A stretch of DNA of 64,000 nucleotides from Gonocerus acuteangulatus. Taxonomy: Eukaryota; Arthropoda; Insecta; Hemiptera; Coreidae. The stretch covers positions 29,862,322-29,926,321 of the forward strand of contig OX328123.1 in the NCBI GenBank assembly GCA_946811695.1, given 5' to 3'. The position numbers were made by a program, and so were the translations under genes. Of this stretch, positions 10,691 through 23,013 are shown piece after piece. Every line of letters starts with the position of its first letter. The first letter of the stretch is position 1. Below the pieces are notes generated by a model. The model was not told the origin of the DNA. It searched no databases and saw nothing but the letters and a program-made list of their open reading frames with translations.

Positions 10691-11328
10691 ACTAGTAAAC
10701 TACCTATCCTCCAGTACTAGTAAACAATAATTTTAATCCCCCATCCATAGAGATGGTAAATTGTGAGGTATTCTGATAGGTGAATTGTAAGAGACGATCC
10801 CCCGCTTGGAGACCCGCCTCAGAACGAGGGTTGCTTCCCTTCATCTCTCGAATGTTAATTAAAGCAAAATTCCCTAACTAGGGAAAGTTAAAATCCCCCC
10901 CCCCTCCCACCCAAGAGAATTTCCCGTTACTCGGGCTTTCAGAAAATTCCCATTTTGAAGAGCAGAAAATGTACTGAATGCTATCCAGGCCTGAAAGTTC
11001 ATCGTCTCGTTAGTAAAATGAGTTAGCGCGTTTTCGTCTTACGAACCCCAATTAGAACGGGTTCTTCGAACGACCGAAGGAAATAGTTACTAATGATCTG
11101 TTTCGCTGTAGTTGTGATAATCGATTCCCAATCTGAGGATCAGGAAGCTCAACAGGAACAGGACACTCTTCCAATTGGGAAAGACGGTGATGCCATCTTT
11201 TATTTTATTGGCTTAATTGCTTTCGCATCTGTATAAGAATTATATATATGAATTATTTATTCTTTTATTATTATAATTACAGGTGCCCCGACTGCGAAGG
11301 GCATCAGCACCATGATATATATAAAAAA
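10691..11328. other. Non-genic stretch
   Basis: Contains C-rich runs near 10898-10912. No gene or element is recognised. Confidence 0.5.
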
Positions 11329-12205
11329 GTCCGTCACGCAGGAGCTGCATAACTAAGCACTTTCCTCAGAATTTGGGTAGTGTACATTGCTTTCCAGAAC
11401 AATTTGCTTAAAATATCCTATATAAATAAAATAAAAACATGAATAGTTCTCTTTTAAATTTGTAAGGAGTAACTGATCAATTAATAATTTGCTTCCAGAG
11501 TTATGTTTACACATGGTACCTACTACACTACGTAATAAATACAAAAAACCTCATATTATCGTATTTTGATCTAACGCAGGAACAGGATACAGTCACTCTA
11601 GTGGTAGAAAGCGCTCCTTGCGGCGGCTTTGTGAACCTACGTCTGACGGGCTTTTCTATTGAAATATATTACAAATTAAACCCCCGCTTTCCGATTGACC
11701 GATTCAGCTCATTTTTACAATACTTCTTTCTCATGAGTTACCCACGACGTATACCGCGTTTCGTTACAATACAGCAGAAATTACGACCGGTATGAGTATA
11801 TTAAGAATTTGGGTCAAGAGTAAACCCCCCGTTCTAATGAACCGATTTAGTTTATTTTTACAACACATATTTACCTGTAGATTACCACTACGAATACCGA
11901 GTTTCGTCGAAATATACCAAAAATCACGGCTGGTAGTGGCGAATTGGTATTGTGGGTCCGGAGTAAACCCCCCCCCCCTCCTAATGAACCGATTTAGTTT
12001 ATTTTTACAACAGTTATTTACCTGTGGATTACCACTACGAATACCGAGTTTCATCGAAATATACCAAAAATCACGGCTGGTAGTGGCGAATTGGTATTGT
12101 GGGTCCAGAGTAAACCCCCCCTTCTAATGAACCGATTTAGTTCATTTTTATATCTCACTTTTCTCTCTATATTACCACTACGAATACCAAGTTTCGTTGA
12201 AATTC
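11329..12205 (+). mobile_element. Element Y, copy B (5' part)
   Basis: Starts GTCCGTCACGCAGGAGCTGC right after an A-run, then AAGCACTTTCCTCAG. The interior matches copy C, including about 130 bp tandem units (CGATTTAGTTTATTTTTACA blocks at about 11845 and 11990, and a related one at about 12131). The 3' microsatellite and terminal hairpin are missing. ORFs on both strands are repeat artefacts. Confidence 0.8.
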
Positions 12206-13065
12206 AGGGGTAACACTACCTTGTGCGATAAAAATCAAAGTCATTTTCTTGAAATTATAAATAACAAATAAATCAATATTTTTCCATTTTTTTCATATCA
12301 AACTTTTTATGTGGGATGATAAACTATCAAAAAAAAAAAGTTTCAATTCTTTGAAACAAAATAATGGCGGCGCAGTGTCTGACAAACGGGAACCCACGGG
12401 CGATAGTCTGCAGGCGGCAATTTTTAATCTAAAACGACAAACTAAAATTATTTCGAAAGAAGAAGGTTAAATCTAGTAAAGTACGTAGGATTTTTAAGAA
12501 ATATTAATTTTTCCGAAAATGGTGAAAAATTATTCATTTTCTGTTAAAAAAAATCGTTATAATTCAATGAATCGAAAAAATCCTTTGTACTTCACTAGTA
12601 AATATCATGAGAAATCTGCAGTTAAAATTTCAAGTCGATCGAGCAAAAATTGAAGACGCCAGAGTTACGCACGATTTGAAAAACATAGTTTTGAGAAAAC
12701 GACTTTAAAGTTAAATGTTCTAAAATTTTCTTTCCTATTTTTTTTTTCATACTTTCTTGTAATAAAGGTTAAAAAAATGGGTTTTAATTTTGAAATGTAT
12801 TAAAGGATGACCAAAAAAGACTTAACAATTAAAAAGGGACCAATGGAAGCTCGCTCAAAAAATTATCTTCAAATCAGCATCGAATCGAGAATTCACTCGG
12901 AAAATCGTATTTTTTGCCCATTCAAACATTTTTTTATTTATAATTACTCTTGGATATAATTTTTGATTAGTTAAGGAAGACTTTTAGCCCACAAAAAATA
13001 AATTGTAAAAAAAAAAACAATTAAGGGGCCTTGTAGATGATCTTCAGTTGAGACGTAGCCATTCT
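12206..13065. other. AT-rich non-genic stretch
   Basis: No gene or element termini are recognised. Confidence 0.5.
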
Positions 13066-13215
13066 AGCGGAAGGTTCGCCTAAGTTCTATTTCTTGGCTG
13101 TATTTAGTGAATAGGCTCCTAAAGAGGCATCAAATGATGCGAAACATGTAGAGCTTTTTTAATAAATTGACAATTATATTAATTTAGAATTTTATTCAAT
13201 GGCTTTCTGCCTACA
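13066..13215 (+). mobile_element. Hammerhead-bearing element, copy 1
   Basis: A leader with GTAGCCATTCTAGCGGAAGG resembles GTGGCCGTACTGGTGGAAGG at 31447. The hammerhead-like motif follows (13115-13154), then an AT-rich tail with CTTTCTGCCTAC. Similar order occurs at 31444-31625 and, more diverged, at 19925-20110. Solo Penelope-like element repeats are known to carry hammerhead motifs, but no reverse transcriptase is seen here. Confidence 0.5.
13115..13154 (+). ncRNA. Hammerhead-ribozyme-like motif
   Basis: Stem I GCTC/GAGC encloses CTAAAGA (consensus CUGANGA with one change), a perfect 5 bp stem II (GCATC, AAAT loop, GATGC), then GAAAC and an ATGTA candidate cleavage site. The G-to-A change in the core would probably lower or abolish activity. 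Confidence 0.5.
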
Positions 13216-14391
13216 TATGACAAATCGTTGAGATTTGGTCACTATTTATTTATTTCAGTTATTTTTGTACAGAATTTTAACAAGAAACCTGTCGACCTGT
13301 ATGAAACGGGATTTCCGATTCCTCAGACTCGGCGTCACCACTAGAATTCGAGCATTTATTTATTATTTCTGAAATCATAATGTAAGTGGAGGTACTGCCG
13401 AAGGCACAGACATCTAAGGTGTCAATACAAATGTGTATAAGTTTTACTATTCATAAAAAAAGCTAATTTAAAAAACACCTGCTTTATTAGAGACGAAACA
13501 AGGCAAACTGACGTTGTTACCCATTATTTTTTTTAGCCCTTCCAAAAAAGTCTTGTGCACGTTTTTTCGTCTTCAAAACGAAACAAATTTAAAGTATTAA
13601 TAAAAGAGGAGATTAATCAGCTGCCATTTAGCCCAGGGACTAAGAGCCCCAATTAGTCATTTGTGGCCCTTAAGAGGGTCACTTAATTAACCAATACAAA
13701 GGAGCATTAATCATATTGCTTTGAAGCGCACGCTGACTGCCTCATCCCAGCCTGCTTATGTCCCTCGGGCAGATTACCCTTTATAAAATTCTAACTTATT
13801 TTTCCTTCTCGCTCAAATTTTGTGTAAAACGCTATAACAAACTTTTTTCTCATTTACTTAGCTTTTTTTCTGATAAATACATAAAAAACTTATAAACTGA
13901 GAAAAAATAGATTGAAACTCACTTTTATGGAATGAAGCAAACACTTCCGAACTTTTAGCAAGGATTTCTTCAACTAATATCGCACTGTCGAAAGTTAACC
14001 CAAGGATGTACAAGGTATTTCCGCGCTCACCCATTTCCCAAGTTCAGGCTCTTGCAGCCCACAAGTTCTTACATGATTTACTCCTACGTGCTTCATTAAA
14101 AAAAATATGTTTTTTTGTCTTTTTGCGCTTCTTATAAACCCTGTTCGGGGGGGACATGGATTCTATATACATCAGTAATTTTGAGCTTGTTTCAATTTTA
14201 ACTAAGGCTGCATTTTGGATTTTTAAGTTTAAGTTTTGTTTCTTTAATGTACTTTTAGCATACGACTCAACTTAAAAAATATTGTTTTCTTTACTTTTCC
14301 TAACACAGAATTTTATATCAATTACGGTTTTTCTGTCATGCCCCGATTAGGCGGATATCCTGACTAGCAGGGCTGGAATTAGCTGATATAT
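13216..14391. other. AT-rich non-genic stretch
   Basis: No gene is recognised. Confidence 0.5.
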
Positions 14392-14839
14392 ACAGGGTGT
14401 CCCCCATAACTTTAGGGGTTTATTCTGCCCCTCTATTGCATATATAGCAAATATATTGGTTTTGACTTAGAAATCAGACAAAATTAGACTCAAATATTTT
14501 TTTTCTAAAACAACAAGGATTTTAAAGCTTATTAAATCAGACAACTTTTGAGGCGGAGGCAAACCTCTTAGTCTACAAACAGCTGATTAAGAATATATTA
14601 AATAAGTTAAGAAAACACTAATAACAATAGTTCACATCTATATGGCTTTTAATTTACATGACATTTCAATAATTGGTGTTTCTTTTTGCAAATTTAATGT
14701 AGATTCTAAAAATTTGGTCGTAAGTTACAATAAATTAACCAGAAATCCGCAAAACACAGTTTTTCATCAAAAGAACCAGCAGTTATGAAAATGACAAAAG
14801 TTTAAATACCTCTGTTATGACATCTCAATACGGGACACC

Positions 14840-14843
<4 letters not shown>
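14392..14843. mobile_element. MITE with ACAGGGTGTCCC terminal repeats
   Basis: The left end ACAGGGTGTCCC at 14392 is exactly inverted at the right end (GGGACACCCTGT ending 14843). The 452 bp interior has no ORF. The right terminus runs straight into a GT then TA microsatellite, which hides any target duplication. A similar terminus (ACAGGGTGTTTC) occurs at 28432. Confidence 0.8.
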
Positions 14844-14906
<63 letters not shown>

Positions 14907-14956
14907 CATACACGTCAAAGATATAACTACGGAATAATATTATAATAAAAGAGAGA

Positions 14957-15671
14957 GGTCTGTTTCTGAAGTGCACATCCAGTTACCTCTCCAGTTACTT
15001 GTGAAGTATCTGTAGTGATTATAACAGTGATTCAGCGCATGCGCATAACTCATTCGCATTTCTATTGGTTGTTGCTGGTAGTAAAGTAACCATCAACACT
15101 CAAGTCAATTCAACTCGCAGAAATTAATAGAATTCTATTAATTTTAGCCAGTTGGATTGACTAGAGTTTTGATATCTTCTTGAGCGAGCGTAGCGATCGG
15201 AAACGCATGGCACGTATGTCCATAATGCGAAATAAATATAAAATATAAATATGTTATAGAACCAGCGGCCAAAAAAATCTGCGAGACGGCCCCTAAACTT
15301 CACAATTACCACTGATTTTTATAATATTAACCTTTTTATTAATAAATATTGCTTGCTGAAATAGATTCCGCTTATTTTCACTTATGCTTTACAAGTTATC
15401 TAACGGTTAGTTAGAAACCATATTATATAAATATAATAGTCAAAAAAAGTTACTTTTAGTAGTGATTGCAGAGATTTTAAATACTTTTCATTACTCTATT
15501 TAGATTTCATTACTATATTTATATAATATGGTTTCTAACCTTAGATAACCTGTAAAGAAGTAATAGATGACCTGCGAAAAACCTGTAAATTAGTCCGTAA
15601 GTACCAAAATCACTGTTTAAAATCACGGCAGATACTTCAAAGTAACTGGATGTGGACTTCGCAAACAGACC
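14957..15671. mobile_element. Inverted-repeat element of about 715 bp with nested palindromes
   Basis: The left arm from 14957 (GGTCTGTTTCTGAAGTGCAC ... CATCCAGTTAC ... GAAGTATCTG) is inverted at 15600-15671. Inside are a 24 nt perfect palindrome centred on GAATTC (15121-15144) and an inverted pair at 15387-15557. The palindromic core with flanking GATTGACTAGAG is shared, in opposite orientation, with 48050-48160. It is non-coding. Confidence 0.7.
15387..15557. repeat. Inverted repeat with about 45 bp arms
   Basis: CTTTACAAGTTATCTAACGG ... AACCATATTATATAAATATA on the left is matched in reverse complement by the right arm ending GATAACCTGTAAAG. It lies inside the larger inverted-repeat element. 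Confidence 0.8.
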
Positions 15672-17048
15672 CAAAGAGAGGATTTATAATTTAATAATTT
15701 CCGAGGATTCCTGTAGGATTGAGAAAGCAGGAAGCAAACATGCTAAGGATGAGACCCAGCGTAGAACACAAGCAGTACTATCTCTTCCCTGGATTTATGA
15801 CTCGAGTCCCTTCCTTCCGCGTACAAAAGGTCGCGTTCTTTCACAAACACACACCGACACATACACACTCTCCCGTATTCCCAGGGCGATGCATGATATA
15901 CTGTTATCAGGATGAGGGATGACTACTAGGGACAGGTCTTCCATTTATCCTACCTCCTCTCGAAAACATCCCTCGTCGGAATTTTATCTCTATTTCGAGT
16001 ATCATTGTTCGGCAAGTATTCATGGGATGATCTACTGATCCCCAATTCCGAGGGTTCTGTTCATGCAAAACACTATAATCCATCATGAATTTCTCAAGAC
16101 TGAGGGGGCACCATTATTGGTCCCGATCCGATCCGAACCGATGACCACCGATTCTCGGCCGTTCAAAGTTGTTTGTACACCGATTTCGGACCGACAGCGC
16201 AAAATGGCGACAAGTGGCATATATATATTATGCTTATTAGGTGGTTTTTCTTAAATTAATCACTCATTTTCACTTCACTACGAGGTCATTAATGACAAGC
16301 TGTGACGAAATCGGATCGGATCGGATCGGATCGGATCGGATCGGGAATACGGGTCCAATGTAGGTGCAGCCTATGGTATTCCCAACTATGGACCGCGGAC
16401 CAAATCCCGCTCGCCCGATCTCATAAAATTGTAGAACTAAAGTAACGAAAAATGCATTTATTTTAAATCAATGTTATGAACATTTAAATATTTTTAAAAT
16501 GGAATAAATCTTATCTGAAATTAAATTAACCAATTCTTGACAAGATGGAATCTACTATTAGATACTGAAAAACCTTTTTGGCCAAATCTCATAGATTAAA
16601 TTATGACAAAAATCTCCAGGCTTTTATATTTATTAGCTAAAATTTATATTTGTTAGCTGTTATTACAATAATTGAAATTCATGTTTCATTTCATTATTAT
16701 TTTTATTTAATTTTGGGCGGTTCCCTCTAGGTAAATATCTTAGTTTTTAATAAAAAGGACGCTAATCAGTTAAAGTTAAAAATTATTAGTTATTTCATTA
16801 TTATTTATTCGTTTCTTTTAAGTCATTATATTATTTTTCCTAAATCCTCTATTGCTTAAAAATATTTAAATTGTACACACTTTATGCACGGTCCTATAAA
16901 TAAATGTTTGAAAATTCAACTGTTCTTTTAGATCTTTAGCGGTTTAACAATTGTAGTGCCCTTCCTCCTTCCCTCCATAAATATTTCTCGTTTCGGAACC
17001 TATCGATAACGAAATATATATAATTATTCTTCAACTGACCCTTTTCTA
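15672..17048. other. Non-genic stretch with (GGATC)n at 16311-16343
   Basis: A pentanucleotide repeat GGATC, about six units, lies at 16311-16343. An inverted short version (CCGATCCGATCCG) sits at about 16122, so the pair could fold. No gene is recognised; the ORFs at 15652-15922 overlap in two frames and look accidental. Confidence 0.6.
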
Positions 17049-17466
<418 letters not shown>

Positions 17467-17844
17467 CCGGAACACGGTTTTATGGCTGACATTTTTATCG
17501 TTGGTCAGACGTTTCATGAGATTGGACATATTCACTGATGGGCGTTATAGACCGCGAATGACCAAGGTCTCTACCGACAGTCTGTTCCGCTCGTCTCTGG
17601 CTACCGCAAGTCTTCTCTGGCGGTGGGCACCCATGATAAGAAGGTGTTCCTCGGTGTCATCAAGTCAGTCGAACTCTGAAGATGACCCGTTGGAAAAAAA
17701 AAACCCACATAGATAATGACTGTTCTTGGAGTAACGTGTACAATTCCACTTGTACCTGTGTATACCTTTCACTGTATTAGGTACCCCTTTAGCAATTTTT
17801 TTAAGGAAAGAAATCCGCTCTAAAATATGTTTTATTTACAAGGA
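17467..17844. other. Unassigned stretch, less AT-rich
   Basis: A long frame crosses the microsatellite into this region (to 17716), but I recognise no domain in any frame. Base composition is more balanced than the neighbours, so a decayed gene or exon fragment is possible but unproven. Confidence 0.35.
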
Positions 17845-18013
17845 GCCAACGGCCGCAGCCACGTTGAATACACCGGTTCCCGTTGATCACCGAAGTTAAG
17901 CAACAGTACCTGAATAGGTGACCGTCTGCGTGCTGCCGGCGTTGTAAAAGCGCGGCAACCTGTAGATAGCCCGGGGCTTATAGAGCACATGTTCAAACGC
18001 CGTAATAAAAAAA
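17845..18013 (+). mobile_element. 5S rRNA-derived SINE, diverged
   Basis: GCCAACGGCCGCAGCCACG, GAAGTTAAGCAACAGTACCT, AATAGGTGACCG and the tail CAACCTGTAGATAGCCCGGG to a short A-run. The same part of the 5S head is deleted as in the 9894 copy (GGGCGTGGTCAG missing). Its A tail directly precedes element Y copy C. Confidence 0.85.
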
Positions 18014-18929
18014 GTCCGTCACGCAGGAGCTGCATAACTAAGTACTTTCCTCAGAATTTGGGTAGTGTAGACTGCTTTCCAGAACAATTTGCTTAAAATA
18101 TCCTACATAAATAAAATAAAAACGTGAATAGTTCTCTTTTAAATTTTTAATGAGTAACTGATCAATTATTAATTTGCTTCCAGAGTTATGTTTACACATG
18201 GTACCTATTACACTACGTAATAAATACAAAAAACCTCATATTATCGTATTTTGATCTAACGCAGAAACAGGATACAGTCACTCTAGCGGTAGAAAGCGCT
18301 CCTTGCGGCGGCTTTGTGAACCTACGTCTGGCGGGCTTTTCTATTGAAATATATTACAAATTAAACCCCCGCTTTCCGATTGACCGATTCAGCTCATTTT
18401 TACAACACTTCTTTCTCATGAGTTACCCACGACGTATACCGCGTTTCGTTACAAAACAGCAGAAATTACGACCGGTATGAGGTTACGACCGGTATATTAG
18501 GAATTTGGGTCCGGAGTAAACCCCTCCTTCTAATGAACCGATTTAGTTTATTTTTACAACACATATTTACCTGTAGATTACCACAACGAATACCGTGTTT
18601 CGTCGAAATATACCAAAAATCACGGCTGGTAGTGGCGAATTGGTATTGTCGGTCCGGAGTAAACCCCCCCTCCTAATGAACCAAATTAGTTTATTTTTAT
18701 ATCTCACTTTTCTCTCTATATTACCACTACGAATACCAAGTTTCGTTGAAATATAACAAATATTACGGCTGACATAGTCTAATTAGTGTTTTGGGTTCGG
18801 GGTAAACCCCCCCTTCCGGTGGACCGACTTTGGTGGTTAACGAACTCGTTCAATCGTTTGCTAATTGAATGCTATATACCAAGTTTCGTGACGAAAAAAC
18901 AAAAACTCTGGCCGCTATCGTGTTAACAG

Positions 18930-19008
<79 letters not shown>

Positions 19009-19140
19009 TATATAAATTTTAACGGGGGTCATTTTCGGTGTCTACTAGGTAGGATCGATAAAGATTTGAAGAAATTTTTCAAAAATTCCGTCATGATTCC
19101 AACCTCAATAGCTACTTTCCTTTGGAGGAAAGTGCTAAAA
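18014..19140 (+). mobile_element. Element Y, copy C (full length)
   Basis: The most complete Y copy. Order: A-run target, head GTCCGTCACGCAGGAGCTGC, subterminal AGCACTTTCCTC, conserved non-coding body, about 130 bp degenerate tandem units, a GGCCGCTATCGTGTTAACAG block, (TA)n at 18942-19012, a TTTTCGGTGTCTACTAGGTA block, the CTTTCCTTTGGAGGAAAG hairpin and terminus TGCTAAAA. The subterminal AGCACTTTCCTC is inverted at the 3' end (GGAGGAAAGTGCT). It resembles non-autonomous Helentron-type elements in layout. No ORF is conserved. Confidence 0.82.
18942..19012. repeat. (TA)n microsatellite in element Y
   Basis: About 70 bp of TA preceded by CACACACACA. Position matches the tract in copy A. Confidence 0.95.
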
Positions 19141-19611
19141 GGGATTTTAACAACAGTATTACCGATACATTACACAAATCATATAGTCGCACACTCGGAC
19201 CACGTTGTAGTCGGCGTAAAATAAAATAATATGTTTATATTTTTGATAAAACAATATTATCCAGAATATAAAAATTATTATAAAAAAAAAACAGGTCAAA
19301 GCAGCCCTGAAAGTTATTTTAATCTATCAAAGCTCTGAAAGCATCTCTAATTAATTTTATGTAAAATAGAATTGTAAAAGTCTTTCTACTTGAAGGAAGA
19401 AGGAATTACTCTGAGAAAAGTAGCGTTGAACAAAGTATTCTCTGTAATGAGATTACATTTTAATGTCCTTCTTCTCTCTTGAAAGATATTCTTGAGAAAT
19501 AAGAGACAAATATTTATATTCAAATATGACATAACTACTTATAGCTTAATGAATATTCTCAAGAGATACAAGAGATATTATCTATTGTCAACCAAGGATT
19601 CTGTAATAGAC

Positions 19612-19881
19612 ACGTGCGTATATAAGGGGGGGGCTGCAGCCCCCCCCCCCAAAAATTTTCATTTGGTGGTAAAAATGTGTCATAAAAACCTTAAAAATAA
19701 ATTAAATAAGATCACTTAGTTAATAAAAAATAGTTTATTTTAGGCGCAATAGCGTTTTAGGTGCCTAAAACTATTCCAAGTTCTAAATTTTTCATATTCC
19801 ATGCCCCGGAAATGGCCTCAGCCCCCCTCCCCGAAATTTTCCCAGCCCCTCCCGAAATTATTTCCTATATACGCCCATGGT
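19612..19881. mobile_element. Possible MITE with G/C-run ends
   Basis: The left part GTGCGTATATAAGGGGGGGG and the right part CCTATATACGCCCATGG are inverted versions of one another. Near the left end is a palindromic run GGGGGCTGCAGCCCCC at about 19627. The interior is AT-rich and non-coding. Element status is inferred only from the inverted ends. Confidence 0.5.
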
Positions 19882-19924
19882 AATAGAAATGGTTAATTAT
19901 AACACATTTTGAAATAAAAATATT

Positions 19925-20110
19925 TATTGTAAGGACTGGCCCAACTTTTGGAAAGTTCTCCTCCTGGATTTGAGATTAGTTGACTTTTTATTTACAGCAT
20001 ATTCCTTGAAGAGGCAGAAAAAGGATGTGAAACATCTAGGAAAAGGAATAAACAAACAACTGAAGTGTAATTTATTGTGTTGTTGACTTTTCTTTTGTTT
20101 CACCCATTCC
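19925..20110 (+). mobile_element. Hammerhead-bearing element, copy 3 (diverged)
   Basis: CTGGCCCAACTTTTGGAAAG TTCTCCTCCTGG parallels the leader at 31447-31480. The hammerhead-like motif follows at 20002-20042, then an AT-rich tail with GTTGACTTT. Confidence 0.45.
20002..20042 (+). ncRNA. Hammerhead-like motif, degraded
   Basis: Stem I TTCC/GGAA is kept, the core reads TTGAAGA (one change from CUGANGA), GAAAC and ATCTA are present, but stem II no longer pairs well. Probably inactive. Confidence 0.4.
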
Positions 20111-22813
20111 TAAAGCAGAGTTTGTTTGTTTCTACTTTGTATTATTTTATTACTTAGTATTTAATTCTATTATTTTATTTTCACTTATTTATTTGTAGTT
20201 TTTTCTTTCAATATTTGCAAGAGCTTTTATTATACTTTACTGAGATGGTAGAATATAAATCACTATGAACAGCACTTGAAAAAATAAGAGTAATTCGATT
20301 CCCATGGAGATGTGGAGCATCGTAAAGTAAGATAATAGTAATTATAATAAATCAGAATAACGAGTCATTTAATTATTCATCAAAAAATATATTTTTTCAT
20401 ATAAATCATACATAATATAAATATGTGTCTCAATTTTCGTAGATTCCTTATAGGATAGGATAAGATATGGGGTTTGGCGCGCAACTACTAGGTTTTTTGT
20501 GCCTTCTAGTATATCGGTTAAAAGTTTAGGTTCTGTTTTAAAAATTTAGTTGTTTATCCTATTTTGACTTATTTTAATTAGATTTTGTGACGTCTATAAG
20601 TTTGGGAGATATGTTTAGTTTTTTTTTTGCGTATTTGTATTGATTTTTTTCCTATGTTAAATTATACTATTCTATATTGAATTATACTAATATGGAGTTA
20701 CTATACAACTAATTCTATAATACTCTATATAATAATTAGGTATTACAGATTGTTTATAAACATAATAAGACGGATTATCTAATTTATATCTAAATATGGA
20801 TTGATGAAAATATCCGGAAAGCGTATGCCTAGAAACTGCGTAAATATCTAGATTTTTCCATTGACTTGAAGAATCACTACAAATTATTGTGATTCCGCTA
20901 GAATAACTGCAGTTATCGTCTCAAACTGCAGTTGGATTCCAAATACCTCAGGCCTTGAGAAGAGCTCATGATGTTATCCTAGCAAGCAGTAACTCCCAAA
21001 ACTCCTAGAATCTTAAGCAACTTATTAAATGCATATAAGTAAAAAATAGATTTATTTCGTTGGTAATATCCCCCTGAGACACGCCACCCCATTTATAATA
21101 ATAACAATAAATCAGAGTTAAGGATAACTTTATTATTAATTAACAAATAATATTTTACTATGATTGTACATAATTTAAACATCCTCTTTAATTAGCATAG
21201 ATTAAGTACAAAATTTAAGAATTTTTTTTTCTTGTTTCAGGTGAGTTTTTGACTGTTGTTAGTGTTACTGGATCATAGGTATGTATAATTATTAGTTTCA
21301 CTTCATAAAATCGTTCTTAATCATTTATTATTATTTAGTAGTAAATGTCCATAATTAAAAATTACTTTATCATATTAACTTTTTTAATTTTTTTTTTTTT
21401 TTTTTAAATCGACATAATCAATATCACTTATTTCTAAACATGAATATTTAGTAGAAATTGGAAACGGTAGCTCATTTAGGAGTATATTGGTTTATGCAGA
21501 TTCCAAGTCGAGGCCTTCTATTTAAGTAATAGCTCGTTCTCTTAAAAAAAGTATTGATGCCCCCCCACCAAAAAAAGCTAACTTGAAAAAAAAAAAAAAC
21601 AAGTTCTAGACCCCTTTCAAAAACAGTTTGCCTATGAAAGTTATTAGCCCTTAATATATTATTAATATCTTGTCAAGAACCTAATAGTACCCACTTGGCC
21701 AGTTTTCGTTAAATGTAGACCGTTTTAACTTATACGGAGTTTACACAATCCCGACCGTTTTAAGTCATCAGAGAGTTTATAATAACCCTAAATTTATAAT
21801 AAATCCGATTGTCATAGTGGCCATCGTCATACTGCCTGGGGATTAGTGTGACTTTAATTGTCATATTTACCAATTTCAAGTTTGTTTTTATATAATTGAA
21901 TGGCGAACATAATAATGAGATGAATCATTTAAAATATAATTTATATACTTTACAATTATTCAATATTTCGGCCGTTGAGCCGGGGTTTATTATTAGTATT
22001 CAATTAGCTTTATTTATATTTTAGTCTTGGTTTCTATTGGTTCTTATCTCGTATTCAACTATGTCGGGAACCCTTAAAGAGTCACTCTTTCGCTTTTATT
22101 GACTTAAAATCACCTTCAACTGACATACATGCATAGAAACATACTGCACAGCATAAACAGAGCTGAAATCCAAAATATAGAATCTACAGACAATTACAGT
22201 AATGAGTGTTTTGCTTGGAGAGAAGACTCCACGCCAGCGAGTGTACAAATAAACACAGGGACTGGAGATGGTTCAGAAATACAGCCTACATAGGTCGGGT
22301 TTATCTTGTTCACAAATATACCACCATCCGGAGCTTGTCTTCCTCTCTGTCTTATTAGTTTATTATTTCTCTAAATATGTGCCTCGAAATAATAGAGTCC
22401 GGACGGGATTCTCGAACTTCAATTTAATGGAAAACCCCAATTAGGGCGGTCAGCTCTAACATTTTTCTAGAAACACTCACATTCAAGTCATTATCGGGTC
22501 AACAAAAACAAAAAACAAAAAAAAACGAGGGTCAGAAAACTTGGACAAAATCCGACAAAAATGGGAAAAGATAAAATAAAATTATATTACTTCTTAGCTA
22601 TACAAGAATAATATATGTAGACTTTTGGGCTGTAAAATAAACAATTTAAAAAAAGTTCCATATCCGAATTTATGATATAAAAAATATTCTCGAATAATGA
22701 ATAAAAGTTGTTTTTAATATTTAAATTATTTGGAACATGTCCAACATTAAATAGTGGAGTATTGGGTATATGTATGGGCTACCTTCTGCATTTAGTTAAT
22801 GTAGGCCGAGTGT
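20111..22813. other. AT-rich non-genic stretch
   Basis: About 2.7 kb with homopolymer runs (T at 21388-21405, A at 21588-21599) and no gene, RNA or element end I can support. Confidence 0.55.
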
Positions 22814-23013
22814 GTTTTTTTTTTTTTTTGTTTTCTTTTTTTACGGCGCATCAACTATTTGGCTATTAGCGCCGGGTTATCTACAGGTTACCACCCTTTC
22901 TAATGCCAACAGCACGTGGTCGGTCACCCATTCAGGTTCTGACCACGCCCGACGTTGCTTAACTTCGGTGATCTACGGGAACCGGTGTATTCAACGTGGC
23001 TATGGCCGTTGGC
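22814..23013 (-). mobile_element. 5S rRNA-derived SINE, near full length
   Basis: On the minus strand it has the complete 5S-like head (GTTAAGCAACGTCGGGCGTG GTCAGAAC, then GAATGGGTGACCGACCACG), the GTAACCTGTAGATAACCCGG segment, the tail GTTGATGCGCCGT and an A-rich end. The flanks GTAGGCCGAGTGT (22801) and GTAGGTCAAGTGT (23014) agree at 11 of 13 positions, a decayed target duplication. It is the best reference copy in the window. Confidence 0.92.

Noticed and set aside
17578..17672. Possible ribosomal-protein-like frame (GYRKSSLAVGTHDKKVF)
   Set aside because: Only a short stretch with weak resemblance, no flanking exon signals and an immediate stop; not enough to call a gene fragment.
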